Of a DNA stretch of 64,000 nt, positions 19,639-29,838 are shown piece by piece. The DNA is taken from NCBI GenBank assembly GCA_030374765.1, contig JARGXX010000115.1:992001-1056000 (forward strand), read 5' to 3'. The notes beneath the pieces were generated by a model. The model saw only the letters and a program-made list of their open reading frames with translations, ran no database searches and was not told the origin of the DNA. A program made the translations under genes and the position numbers. Within the stretch, counting starts at the first letter, position 1, and each line of letters starts with the position of its first letter. The DNA comes from Agarophyton chilense. Lineage: Eukaryota > Rhodophyta > Florideophyceae > Gracilariales > Gracilariaceae.

Positions 19639-21414
19639 TCATTCCTCCGCACGAGGTGGACCCCCGCCCAGGTGGTTGGCTAAGGCATCCCGCATGGCGG
19701 CCACATCACCCGAGATCTCGGAAGGGCGAAGCCCCACCTCCCGAAGGAAGCGCGCGATGACCTCGCCCCGCTCCGCGCCAGCGGCAGTTGCGGGTGGGCC
19801 CGCCACCGATGGAGTCGGATGGGAATCCGTTCGCACGGCATCAGCAGCCCCGGATGGAGCTGCACCACCGTTTTCAACGGACTCCTCACCGGCCTCGCCG
19901 GAGACGTCATCCTCCATCGGAGCGTAACCCAAATCCCCCGGTTCGTTGTCGACCATCGGGTCACCATCCGCATAGCCCCGGTAATAGTCGCTCGAGTTGA
20001 CATACCCTCGCGGGTGGTCGGCCGGGACTTCACGCGGCGCATGCCGGTTGGCTTCCGCTTCCTCGCGGCTGATCTCGTGGTACTCCCAGGGGTCGAAGTA
20101 GATGAAATCCCCCGCTAGCGCGGTATTCCTCCCGAATCCGGGGCCAGACCCGCGACGCGGTTGAATGCGTTGGGAGTTCTCCAGCGGGACCTCATCCCAC
20201 TGGACCCCCTCCACAAAGTCGAGGAGACCCAGCATCTCTTCTTCGTTCGCCTCGCCTCCGAGGGGGATGCGCATGTCCAAACGGCGGATCGCAGCCCGCA
20301 CACGCGGTGGCACGTACCACAATCGGTATTGGTCGTACGCCTCAGCGAGGATAAAAGCCGCAGTGCGGACGGCCCATTCGCTTACCACGACGGACCACCA
20401 CCCCGACTGGGGATCGTTCAAGAACGACGACCCTACATAGGTGAAGACTGGGGGCAGCTCAATGAAGCAACCCCAGCACGCCTCCAAGGAGGACCACCAG
20501 TCTGGGAGACTGACGTACCGACCACGTCGGTGAGCAGGCGCGATGCGCTCAATCTCCGTGTTGTGGTACGGTACGAAATACCCGGTCCGGGCCCGCCAAC
20601 GCCGCTCATCGCGGATGAAGTTCTGAAGGAAGTTCGAGCGCGACTGCCGCGGTTGGTAGCGGAACTCTGCCCGAAGAATCGGTCGTCCCCAACAAAGGGC
20701 TTCTTGCCGAGAGATCGGTGTGCCCCTCCAAGCGAGGGTTTCCAATCCGTTAAGACGGTCACAGTACGACATTTCCCCGCGAGTGCGGTAAAGGTGGACG
20801 TCGAATTCGACCTCTGGCGGTGTCGGGAACTCGAAAGGCGCCCGATGGTGCCTGAGATAAGCGATCCGCACAAGCGCGGCCTGAGCCTCCGCAGAGGATT
20901 CACCGCGTCGGCGGAGTATGTGATGTACCAGGATGGCGATACGATTACGCCAAACCCAGGACATGGTCACCACGCCGGGCAGGTCGCCCGCGAGCATCTC
21001 CGAGTTATCGGTGTAGGACTGGATCAAATCCTCGTCGCGGACAGCCAATGGGTGAAACCAAGGCGCATACCGCAACATCGCGGAGCCATGCCGAGTTCTC
21101 GGATTTGCACCCACAAGGGCGTCGTAGGTCGGCCACTGCGGTGGGTCCGCCTGTCCGCGAAAGCGGGCGCCAATACGGCGGTCTTCGTACGCGAGGTTGG
21201 TAACATCCCCAGGGTGGGGCGCGGACCGAAAGCCGGTGGAACCACCAAAGGCGGGAGTCGCGGATGTGTTATGACGGTCGGGGTTGGACATGGTACGTGT
21301 TGGTGTGCTGTGGTTGGAATCGGATGCGAAGAGCTTGCATGCGATCCTTGGTGAAGGTGTGTTGGTTTCCCGAGACCCGGTGTCGGGCGCTCTCTTATCA
21401 CGACGAGCTGCCAC
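19639..21414 (-). CDS. E1' antisense ORF (aORF), uninterrupted 591 codons
   Basis: This is one of two uninterrupted aORF copies. It runs opposite to the pol of its element and starts 48 bases from the LTR edge. Residues 1-85 are Ser/Thr/Arg-rich and probably disordered. Residues about 90-460 form a Trp- and Arg-rich domain with blocks WPTYDALVGANPRTRHGSAM, APWFHPLAVRDEDLIQSYTD, LETLAWRGTPISRQEALCW, WWSSLEACWGCFIELPPV and DFIYFDPWEYHEIS. An acidic linker (about 480-530) precedes a C-terminal conserved block (GEVIARFLREVGLRPSEISG). No signal peptide, membrane segment or zinc motif is visible. An AATAAA (minus strand, near 19575) follows the stop by about 60 bases. I do not recognise the family; a regulatory or anti-silencing role is only a guess. 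Confidence 0.75.
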   Translation of the reverse strand: MAARRDKRAPDTGSRETNTPSPRIACKLFASDSNHSTPTRTMSNPDRHNTSATPAFGGSTGFRSAPHPGDVTNLAYEDRRIGARFRGQADPPQWPTYDALVGANPRTRHGSAMLRYAPWFHPLAVRDEDLIQSYTDNSEMLAGDLPGVVTMSWVWRNRIAILVHHILRRRGESSAEAQAALVRIAYLRHHRAPFEFPTPPEVEFDVHLYRTRGEMSYCDRLNGLETLAWRGTPISRQEALCWGRPILRAEFRYQPRQSRSNFLQNFIRDERRWRARTGYFVPYHNTEIERIAPAHRRGRYVSLPDWWSSLEACWGCFIELPPVFTYVGSSFLNDPQSGWWSVVVSEWAVRTAAFILAEAYDQYRLWYVPPRVRAAIRRLDMRIPLGGEANEEEMLGLLDFVEGVQWDEVPLENSQRIQPRRGSGPGFGRNTALAGDFIYFDPWEYHEISREEAEANRHAPREVPADHPRGYVNSSDYYRGYADGDPMVDNEPGDLGYAPMEDDVSGEAGEESVENGGAAPSGAADAVRTDSHPTPSVAGPPATAAGAERGEVIARFLREVGLRPSEISGDVAAMRDALANHLGGGPPRAEE

Positions 21415-21462
21415 GCCGATTTCCTCTTCGAGGTGTTCGCCCTGTCTTAAGGGGGGGGGATA

Positions 21463-22400
21463 TGAAGAGCAACGTCCTCCAGGGAGGTTTTTGGGGACTT
21501 AAGTATTTTTCGGGAGCCTCCGGCGTGCAACCTCGTTATGAGTAGGAGTAATCCGTATTTACGGCGATGGCCGGAACGCCGGTGATGCACCGCCGGGACC
21601 GGGTGCCATACACGTGGCCGCAGCGCCCGCGCGACACGTGGCCGCAGCGCCCGCGCGACACGTGGCCGCAGCGCCCGCGCGACACGTGGCCGCAGCGCCC
21701 GCGCGACACGTGGCCGCCAGATTGGCCCCTTTTGTTAGACGGACATTTAGCTATTTAGGATAGACTTTATTTATTCTAATCTACGGTGACTACAGTACTT
21801 AGGCCGCCGGCCTCGCTGCCGCCGGTCCAGTAAAGTCTGCCCAACAAGGGTGATCTTGGTCTTCCAGATCTTGGCTCTGGGTCGAACCGCCTGCGCGGAT
21901 ATACAACTCCTTACGGAGGGATTTCCCGTGGTGCACGGCTTCCCAACCCCCTTGGACGTTCAAGCAGCCTTCGTGTGTTGTGTATCTATTCCCACTTTCG
22001 TGGTTCCGCCCGTGTATACGGTTTGCTACACCCGGCAGTGCCGGCTATTCCCGAGTCCCCTCTTGCGACTCGTGGTCAACCTCGCCCTCTTGCCTCCGTT
22101 CCCATTTTCCTTCCCTTTTCCTCACCTTCATTGGGCAATTCCCGCTCTTGCGGCTCGCACTGACACCTGTCGTGCTCGCCACTCTGGTGGGTTTTGCCTC
22201 CTAAGAGGATACGCAAGCACCGCTTCGGCGGATATTCTCGGCTTCTTTCAGCCTCCCTGCGCCCGTCGCGACAGTTCGGCTCCGGCTTACACCCGGCATT
22301 GCGCGCCGATCCCTGGGAGGGCTCTACCGCGCCGGTTACCTCGTGAGAGGAAGATCCGGACGTCTTCGTAGGTTTTCTCCCCTGGGGGCATTGTCCTACA
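21463..22400 (+). repeat. LTR type 1 of E1', with expanded minisatellite
   Basis: This 938-bp LTR is identical in plan to 4004-4869 but longer by 72 bases, exactly three more 24-bp units. TGAAG begins at 21463 and CCTACA ends at 22400, followed by caatg of LTR type 4. Confidence 0.9.
21610..21717. repeat. 24-bp CACGTG minisatellite in LTR type 1
   Basis: There are four perfect 24-bp units (21610-21705) plus a partial fifth. Each contains the palindrome CACGTG followed by a GC-rich stretch (GGCCGCAGCGCCCGCGCGA). Other type 1 LTRs carry one unit (4151-4174 and the copies at 33308-34171 and 37473-38338) or none (47998-48838). CACGTG is the classic E-box bound by bHLH factors, so copy number may change promoter strength. 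Confidence 0.85.
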
Positions 22401-22837
22401 CAATGGACGCTCGCGCTGTATGCGGTGAAGAAGCGCCGAAGGCCAAAAGTTCAGAGCCAAGACTCCCTCCTTGGGATCCCCCAAGAGGGTGTCTACTGGG
22501 GAGCAGTGCTCAACCTCCTAAGTAGTGTGGCGCGCGGCCTCTGACAGTGGGCGCGCGCCCGAAAAATAGACACTAAATAGCGATAGCGTAGCTAAATAAA
22601 TACTAAAAATTACTAAATAATACTAACCATTAGGTACAGTCCGAGTCACGTGCGGCACGCCTCGTACTCGAGCGTTGGCATCCGTGAAGTCCACGTGTTC
22701 CACCAGTGTGCCCTTCCGGTCCTAACCGGCCGTCAGCACGCAATAGCGGTATAGCTTGTCATAGCCCAATCTATTCCTCAAGCGAGCGAAACTTCTAAGT
22801 CCTGCGAAGAAACCCCCTTGAAGGGCATTGTCCTTCA
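22401..22837 (-). repeat. LTR type 4 partial, duplicate copy (E2')
   Basis: This is the duplicate of 4870-5306 with only scattered substitutions. It belongs to E2', the second copy of the E2 left end. Confidence 0.75.
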
Positions 22838-22872
22838 TATCCCTCTCTTTAGGTGACGAACACGCCGTCGAA

Positions 22873-23518
22873 ATGGCGGGGAGGCAACGGTCCAACCGGC
22901 ATAAGAGCGAGCCGCGTAACGCATCCAGCGACCAATCGACTGTCGAAGGCAGAGCTGCACAAGCGAACGACAAACGCACCAACGCGGGAACCACTCCTCG
23001 AACTTCGAGCGCTCTTCCGCATCGTACCCCAACTTCCAGGGACCACATCCCAATACCTCGGCGACCAGCACTCCCGATGAACGGTGGTAACAATCCCCGC
23101 CGGGGTTACTTCTCCGGTTTCCATTCAGCTCCCCTTCCGCGGGGGAGTGCCTCCTCAACCGCGCCGAGCCGATTCCGGGGTCCCGTTGAAGCTTCAAGCC
23201 ACATCACTCCTGCGGAGGGCACCTGGCCCAGCCACGACGAACTCGTCGGGTTAAACCCGCGTCAACATGCGACGATTCTCCGGAGAGCTCCGTGGTTCAA
23301 TCCGACAGCCGTCTTCGACGACGAGCTCGTGGCCGCGAATGCTGACTGCAATGCGCGTCTCCCAGGCGAGCTGCCGGCTTTGATCACCACTTCGTCGGAA
23401 TGGCGACGCCTTGTGGCGGTTCCCGTTCACGCGATTCTGCGGCGAAGGCGCGAGTCGGCGGAAGAGGCGCATTGTACCTTCGTCCGCTTCGGCTACTCAC
23501 GGATCAACCGGGCAAACT
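22873..23518 (+). pseudogene. E2' antisense ORF, N-terminal part
   Basis: This is the duplicate of 5342-5987, cut by the E3' LTR at the same site. In this copy the C-terminal part of the aORF does not follow on the other side, because E3' is incomplete and runs into E7. Confidence 0.75.
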
Positions 23519-24312
23519 TGTAGTGCAAGGCCAAGGGCGGCGGAAACACACGAAGATGTCCGAGTCTTCCTCCAAGGAGGGTAGCACGGCGACGGAGCCT
23601 CTCCGGAGTGAACACGACTAAGTCGGGGTGTAAGGCCGAGGTTCACCGGCACGCCAAGCGGGGAGAGTGTGGGATGCTAGAAGGGAGCAGACCAGGTATG
23701 AGCTGTATTCCACGGGAGTGGGCAAGGGATAAAGGGGGGACCACCCAGTGGGGGCGATCGGGGGCATGGGCCACGAGAGCCAAAAGAAATATGTAGCAAA
23801 CCCAATACTGGGGCGAGAACACGGCAGGGGTGGGAAAGATATACACGCTAACAGCGGTGAGTCTTCTGTTCACGCAGGGTGGATAAGTCTGCCGTTAGTA
23901 ACGCGGCTTCACCTCCGTAGAGTGTGGAAGACTCGCGAAAGCGGAAAAAGACTTAGAGCCAAGAACCCTGGTTGGGGAGGTTTACTGAGTGTCAGGGCGA
24001 GATCGCCCTGGCACTATATAGTGTATAATACTGTAAAGAGCTCCCTAAACAAGTGTAGTAAAGCTAAATAAATAGAGAAATATCCAGCTATGCTGTGCCA
24101 ACCTGTCCTGGGCCACCCGTGGTACACGTGGGTAAGTCACACCCGAATCGGGGCCACGGCGCACGGCCGCCGGTGCACTTCGCGTACAACGCGTATACAC
24201 CTGGCTACGCCAGCCAGCTAGTAGCGGTATTACTCATCGATCTCACAAGTATCGCCCGAGGCGGAAACACAACCAAGTCCTGGAAAACGGCCCTCACGAG
24301 GGTTGCACTTCA
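23519..24312 (-). repeat. LTR type 2 of E3'
   Basis: This 794-bp duplicate of 5988-6781 keeps the palindromic TATA core at 24012-24023. Confidence 0.9.
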
Positions 24313-24347
24313 TATCCTTCTCCTGAGGCGCGAGTACGACATCCGCG

Positions 24348-26282
24348 ATGGTGGGCGACGCGCCGAGACGAATGCATAAGAGTGCAACCAGCTCGCTGGG
24401 ATCCACTTCATCCGATGCCAACAAACGCAGTGCGGCAAAACTCCAGTCTCCTCGCAACAACCGTTCTCAACGTTCCATCTCAACCGAATCGGCATCCTTG
24501 CGTGCCAGTCCTCCGATCCCTCGGCATCGTCTTTCGCTTCGCCGGTCTCCTCTTCCGGTCATCCGGCCTCTTCGCTCACCGATGAGCAACCAAAACAATC
24601 AACCCAACCGTCTCCCTGCGGGGTAGTTCTCCGGCATCCGGTCCGCTCCGCTTCCGCAAAGCGCGTCATCGGCTGCGCCGCAGATTACTATCGCGAACAC
24701 GGCTGCTGCTCCGTACGGAATGTTCCCCACGAGAGGGTGGCCGCCATACGACATGCTGGTCGGGCGCCATCCTGGGCATCATGCGTCCGTTCTTCGGCTT
24801 GCGCCGTGGTTCCACCCGATTGCGGTGTTAAACGAAGCGCTCATAGCGATGTACACCGATGGAAACGGGATGCTGCCGGGCGATATTCCGGCCGTGGCGA
24901 CAACTTCGTTGGATTGGCGACGCTGCGAAGCGGTTCCGGTCCACGCTGTGGCGCGCCGGGGTAGGGAAACCTCGGCTTCCGCTCATGCGGCCTTCGTCCT
25001 TCTTGGCCATCAACGGCTTCGCCGGGCTCCTTTCGAATATCCCATCCCTGATGGTCTCGGCACCGACATTCGGCTTTACCGCACTCAAGGTGAGATTGGT
25101 TACGTCGACCGCCTGGCGGGTTTGGAAACACTCTCGTGGAGGGGCATCCCGATAGCGCGGCAAGAGGCCATGTGCTGGACGCGACCGATTATCCGGGCAG
25201 AATTCCGCTACATGCGTCGACTTGCGCGGGCCAACATCCTCGCCCTGATCCGCGTCGAGCGTCGAGCACGATCCCGATTCGGGTATTTGGTCCCGCATCA
25301 GAACGTGGAGATCGAAAGCCTTCGCGTGGCCGACCGACGGGGTCGCTATGTCCTCATTCTACCGTGGTGGTCGAACCTCGAGGCCTGCCGGGGCTGTTAC
25401 ATCGAGCTGCCACCAGTCATCACGTATTACGGTTCGTACCTCATCGAGGATCCCGAGTCCGGACTGTGGTCCGTGGTGATTACCGAATGGGCAGTTTGCG
25501 CGGCGGTGTTCATCCTCTGGGAGGTGTATGACCAGTACAGACTGTGGTTCCTCCCGTTCCGGTTGAGGTCCGCGATTCGCAGCCTGGACCTGAGCATCCC
25601 ACTTGGTGGAGTAACCAACGCCGAAGAAGTGGCGGGTCTTCTCGATTACATCGACCGGTTGGACTGGACCACCGTTCCGATCGAACAAAGCGGGCGCACC
25701 ATGGGTAGCCGGGGTCAGGACCTGTCACCAGGAAAGCGTACTCCCTTGGGAGATGATTTCGTATACTTTGACCCTTGGGAAGGGCACGAAATCTCCGCGG
25801 AGGAAGCGAACGAACTCCGGTTTGCACCACGGCATATCTCCGAGGGGCATCCGATCGGTTTCGTGGACGCCGATTGATACCACGTCTACGACGGCGACGA
25901 TCCAATGGTGGACAAAGAACCCGACGACGGGGAAGCCCACGCCGAGGCGGAGGTCGAGGGATCCGAAGCGGAAGGTCCCTACAACGCGGGGTCGCCAGCC
26001 ACGCCTTACGTGGATTTGGATAACCCCGCGGGGGCTGGCTCGGAGTACGCGGTAGCTGGACCACCTCCGGTTCCACCGCTGAATCTACCAAGTGGTGGGG
26101 CGTCCGCCCCAGGCGATGCGAGCTCCGCTCCGGTGGATCAAGCGGCCGTGATCTCCCAGTTCCTGCGACAGGTGGGGCTGGGGACCCACGCAGAGAGTGG
26201 CGATGTTGCCGCGATGCCCGAGGCCTTGATCACCCGCCTCCAGGGAGGTAACCAACCCGGGGGCGGTGAGCCGAACCCGTGA
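24348..26282 (+). pseudogene. E3' antisense ORF
   Basis: This is the duplicate of the E3 aORF, with the central domain at about 24720-25877 and the acidic and C-terminal blocks to 26282. The domain order is as in E3. It is broken in about two places. An AATAAA about 85 bases past the stop is retained (near 26365). Confidence 0.78.
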
Positions 26283-26461
26283 CGGGGCACGCGATCCCGA
26301 TGGGTAGTTTTCCCTTGTGACTTAGAGTAGTATCCCGAGTGCTCAGTATTCCATCGATAGCTTCGAATAAAAACCAAGTGACTTGTGTAACCCAAAACCT
26401 TCCTTCACCAGCCTGTTCTCAAGCAAACCTACTTCTCTTTTCTCTTCCACCGAGGTGGGTT

Positions 26462-28552
26462 TTATCCCACCTGGGCTTTAACAACCAATGCCGGGATTCC
26501 CGTCCGCGTTCTGCGGTGATATGACACCACCTTCGAACTTGGGAGATGTTCCATCGGCTCATCCGAATCCCATTCGGGCCCTAAACCGTACCAACGGACG
26601 AGGTATTGAATATAACCATCCGGATGGTATGAGTGCTTCACTATGTGGTCGACCACGAACTCCTTCTCGTAGACTTCCCGCCCTTGCGGTGTACGCGTCA
26701 CCGGACCAAACCGGTGTACGTCCGCAGGTGCGTGTGGGCTACTGTGCCCTTCCCCCGAGGGGTCCATGGGTTGGCGTTGCCTTTCCATGCCCTGGGTAGG
26801 GGAACGAACCGGGTTCCGGGTTGCCTTGGCTGCTTGGCGGGTTGCTTCCGCCAAGGCGTCATGACGAAGAGCGTCAGTTCGACAGCTTCGGCCGGAGGCC
26901 TTCCCGTGGGGCAATTCTCCCAGTTTTTGGGTCGGAATGCTTTCCGAGAGTTCTCGTGCAGAGGCCACCCTTCGGGGGAACGCAGACTCATCCCAAGGCT
27001 GAGTTCCGCGGTCGCGTTCCACGAGTCGTCGGGGTGAAATCCGTCGCGACGGTGCTGGACTTGACGCGGGAGGCGGTTTCATCACGGGGCGTCGTGCCTT
27101 GCCGGGTGAGCCGCCTTGGGCGTTGATTGGCGTATCTTTCGAGCCGGGTGTCGTCTGGTCACGTGACACGTCCGGCTGATGGCTGGGAGTACTCCGCGCC
27201 GTGCTGCGTTCCACCTCCTCACGTGAGGGCGTGTGCAACGGCGCTGCCGGTATGTCTGCTCGCTTGGGCGACAAAGTACCGCGACGGGCGTGCAACTCCG
27301 GGTCAACCGTGCCTTCCTCACCAACGGGCGGCGAAGTGCGCGGCGAGGAACCCCTGCGGGGAGCGAGTTCGCCCTCAACTATCCCATTCGAGGGTTCAAC
27401 TTCACTCGGCGACGAGGTGCTTCCGTCCTTGACGGGCACATTCTCCGGGGTGACCGGTGTGCCTTCGACAACGCGGTCGGTGTCAACCGAGACACTCGGA
27501 GTGCGTCCGCCACTGCGCACGGGTTCTGAACCAGCATCAAGCGTGCTGGGTGTGAATCTCCCGTCTGCTACGGTGTGCTTGCCCGGCTTAGCCGGTGTGT
27601 CCTGCCGTACAGTACGAGGGACCACTTCCGATCGATTCGGCCTAGAGGGGCCTGCGAGGGCGTGCTCTAAGTTTTCCAGCGTAGCTGGTGTCGACGAACC
27701 GTGACCCACGGGCTGCGGGTCAACGCTCGACGGCATAGCCGGTCCAGTATCGCGAGGGCGAACAGCATCCTGCGACGATTTCGGTTTCGCTTCGGCGAGA
27801 GGTTTTCCACTACATGGTGCGTCCTGTCGAACAGAGTCCTCGTGGGGAGTGCGATCAGACGCAGATGCGGTGAGGCTTCCCACAGAGGGTTCAGCAACGG
27901 CTGTAGCGCGCAAATGCGGAGATGGCACGTCGGTAGACGGGACGTCCGGATCACCGTTGTTCTTGCTGGTGTGTCCAGCAGTCCGTGGACCACGGTTGTC
28001 ATGACGCGACGAAGCGGTTTCCGTCTCTCGACGAGAGTTATGAGCCTCCTCCCCCTCCTGAGACGGAGCGGCATGGGGAGTGGTTGAAACGCCCAACGGA
28101 CGGGGGTAGACACCGCGCCGTGCCGCTGCGACGCGGAGCTTATGAGATTCACGGTTATCCGGTCCAGGTTCCTGTGCTGCCGGTAGCGGGACATGCTGCT
28201 TCGTGGCACGCCTAAGCGGACGACGAACGAGCGGAGTGGACGATCCATCCTCCATCTCGACAAGCCGTTGGCGGGGGAAGATCGCTTCGACGAAGCGGTC
28301 GCAAAAGTCGCAACCCAGGATGACTGGGGCGGCTAGTTTCCGACATAAGACGAAGTCGAGTTTCACCATGCGAGTGCCAACGCGGACTACCAGTGCTATG
28401 AAACCCACCGTATCTAACGGTTTGTTGTTCGCGTCAGCGACCTCCGGGACTTGGTCGCGGCGGATCCTAGAGTACAAACCAGGCCGTAACACTTCCTCCA
28501 CGACAAAGTTCGGACTGGCACCTGTGTCTAAGACGGTAAGGTGTCGCACCAT
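26462..28552 (-). CDS. Chimeric ORF: E7 protease joined to E3' linker and chromodomain (696 codons)
   Basis: This open frame exists as such in the sequence and spans the E7/E3' junction at about 28125. The N-terminal 140 residues are an aspartic-protease-like segment (LTVLDTGASPNFVVEE, VILGCDFCDRFVEA) of a subfamily different from E3. The remainder is the Pro/Ser/Thr/Arg-rich linker and C-terminal chromodomain (YLVRWYGLGPEWDSDEPMEHLP, about residues 620-665) of the E3 type. It probably arose by recombination or deletion between two elements. Expression is unknown; it has no RT or integrase. Confidence 0.6.
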   Translation of the reverse strand: MVRHLTVLDTGASPNFVVEEVLRPGLYSRIRRDQVPEVADANNKPLDTVGFIALVVRVGTRMVKLDFVLCRKLAAPVILGCDFCDRFVEAIFPRQRLVEMEDGSSTPLVRRPLRRATKQHVPLPAAQEPGPDNRESHKLRVAAARRGVYPRPLGVSTTPHAAPSQEGEEAHNSRRETETASSRHDNRGPRTAGHTSKNNGDPDVPSTDVPSPHLRATAVAEPSVGSLTASASDRTPHEDSVRQDAPCSGKPLAEAKPKSSQDAVRPRDTGPAMPSSVDPQPVGHGSSTPATLENLEHALAGPSRPNRSEVVPRTVRQDTPAKPGKHTVADGRFTPSTLDAGSEPVRSGGRTPSVSVDTDRVVEGTPVTPENVPVKDGSTSSPSEVEPSNGIVEGELAPRRGSSPRTSPPVGEEGTVDPELHARRGTLSPKRADIPAAPLHTPSREEVERSTARSTPSHQPDVSRDQTTPGSKDTPINAQGGSPGKARRPVMKPPPASSPAPSRRISPRRLVERDRGTQPWDESAFPRRVASARELSESIPTQKLGELPHGKASGRSCRTDALRHDALAEATRQAAKATRNPVRSPTQGMERQRQPMDPSGEGHSSPHAPADVHRFGPVTRTPQGREVYEKEFVVDHIVKHSYHPDGYIQYLVRWYGLGPEWDSDEPMEHLPSSKVVSYHRRTRTGIPALVVKAQVG

Positions 28553-28730
28553 AAACTGGGGTGAAAGGCCAAGGTCAGCTTAGACCTTGTAATTTCTTTT
28601 GGCCATCACCAGAACTCTATCCGGGAATCGGTTATGGGAAACACGTTTCCACGGACGACGCAGAACGCTAAATTGTTCCGAGTTCACGTCATTGACGGCC
28701 TCTTTCCTTGAAAGGGTTTTGACCGGGGAG
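28126..28730 (-). pseudogene. E7 protease region
   Basis: The segment aligns with the gag-protease border of E5 (about 45170-45695): the DTGA protease motif, VILGCDFCDRF, then upstream sequence up to the conserved ggggag where B is inserted. Part of it forms the start of the chimeric 696-codon frame. Confidence 0.7.
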
Positions 28731-29182
28731 TGTTAGAACACTGGTCAGTAGTTGAAAAAGTGAATCCTCGTGACGGCCGAGGTGACAGTCGGCCGGTCGA
28801 CCAGGGTTTATATAGACTACTGAACCTTCGAAGAAGAGGTCATAAAGAGTGTTTTCTAATGTCCCATTCTAATTGGGTGCCGTGTGAAACATGGTTGCTT
28901 CCACGAGGTTCAATCGTGCATGCGTGTCCAATGCCTCGTTGTCACTTGCTCGATGATACTGACAGTGACAGCTTTGTTGATTGTGACAAGAATGTCATCT
29001 ATAAAGTCATTGTGACGTGTGAGATGACAATGATCCTTGAAATGACGATTAGGGTCGAAATGGATTATGGGACTGGACCGCCAAAGCACTGAAACTCAAA
29101 TAACATACTTAAAGCATAGTATAACTAAATCATAACATAAATGCATAAGATAATTGACTAAAAATCATCTGAATTCCTAACA
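28731..29182 (-). repeat. 3' LTR of element B
   Basis: This 452-bp LTR starts TGTTAGAACACTGG and ends GAATTCCTAACA on the plus strand, with inverted-repeat ends TGTTAG...CTAACA. A purine tract (minus strand ATGGGGGAAGTGA) abuts it at 29183-29196. Confidence 0.92.
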
Positions 29183-29217
29183 TCACTTCCCCCATGAAAG
29201 AGAGTCGTCCCGACTCG

Positions 29218-29727
29218 TCAGTGGTTCAGTGTTCCATTGGGGACGGCGTTCAGTTCTGGTATACCAGGAGGATTTCGGGAAATCAACATATCAGGCCTTG
29301 GTTCGAATTCCATTGAAAAGTCTACATCAGGATTATCCTCGATTTGTAGTATAGATGATTCAACGGCATTGAGAAACGTATCTTCAGGATCGGCACTTAA
29401 ATGTCCATATTGCGAGACTATAAATGTGAATAGGAAGAGAATGAACTGCTCGTCTATGGACTCCAGAATCCCATTGTCGTAAACCTTGAACAATTTTTGG
29501 AGTATATCGGCCTTTTCTTCGGTTAGGAACGGGCCACGAAGTTGAAGAAACGCGTAGCAAATATGACAAGAAGCCCAAGCTAAACGGAACTTCACTAGAA
29601 TTTCCTCAGATATATCTTCAAACCAAAGAAGCATGCGCCTTCCGCCAAGCCAAATTCGGCAGTAGAAAGAAGATGCGGCATCAATCTGAAGAGCTTGAGT
29701 CGGATTTGTAACGTGATTATCGGTCAT
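29218..29727 (-). CDS. Extra 3' ORF of element B, 169 codons, unknown
   Basis: This is a sense-strand frame between the chromodomain end of pol and the 3' LTR. It begins MTDNHVTNPTQALQIDAASS and is rich in aromatic and acidic residues (RIWLGGRRMLLWFEDISEE, FILFLFTFIVSQYGHL). The FILFLFTFIV stretch is hydrophobic but short for a membrane helix. I recognise no family. It is uninterrupted and occupies most of the space before the polypurine tract, so it may be a genuine accessory gene of B. It has no similarity by eye to the antisense proteins of E1-E8. Confidence 0.45.
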   Translation of the reverse strand: MTDNHVTNPTQALQIDAASSFYCRIWLGGRRMLLWFEDISEEILVKFRLAWASCHICYAFLQLRGPFLTEEKADILQKLFKVYDNGILESIDEQFILFLFTFIVSQYGHLSADPEDTFLNAVESSILQIEDNPDVDFSMEFEPRPDMLISRNPPGIPELNAVPNGTLNH

Positions 29728-29838
29728 ATCGGAAGGGGTTTGATGACGGTAGAACGGAATGGAAACGAGGGTACGGTGAAGTTCGGCGAGGGTGTGGTGT
29801 GGATGTGGTGACTGTGTGGTGACTGTGCCCCAAAGGTT

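Larger units (their letters stand above)
18861..22400 (+). mobile_element. E1': duplicate 3' end of E1
   Basis: The duplicate of 1401-4869 contains the chromodomain end of pol, an uninterrupted aORF on the minus strand, a polypurine tract (about 21446-21462) and LTR type 1. The 5' part is absent because the duplication starts inside pol. E1' is incomplete, but its antisense gene looks whole. Confidence 0.85.
18861..28125. repeat. Tandem duplication, right copy
   Basis: This is the second copy of 1401-10596. It preserves the E1'/E2' junction (22400/22401) and the E2'/E3' junction (23518/23519) exactly as in the left copy. It differs by three extra units of a 24-bp repeat in the LTR and by few substitutions. 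On the right it passes into E7 at about 28125. Confidence 0.85.
23519..28125 (-). mobile_element. E3': duplicate 3' part of E3, joined to E7
   Basis: This second copy of the E3 3' end contains the type 2 LTR (23519-24312), the aORF (24348-26282), the chromodomain and most of the linker. RT, RNase H and integrase are not present. At about 28125 it joins protease sequence of another subfamily (E7). The left target sequence aaact (23514-23518) is retained from the duplication. Confidence 0.82.

Noticed and set aside
21610-21717. Regular repeats that could suggest a CRISPR array
   Set aside because: The units are head-to-tail without unique spacers, in a eukaryotic LTR; it is a minisatellite.
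28730-29092. 120-codon frame in the 3' LTR of element B
   Set aside because: It lies entirely within a 452-bp LTR and repeats in the other LTR; no protein feature.
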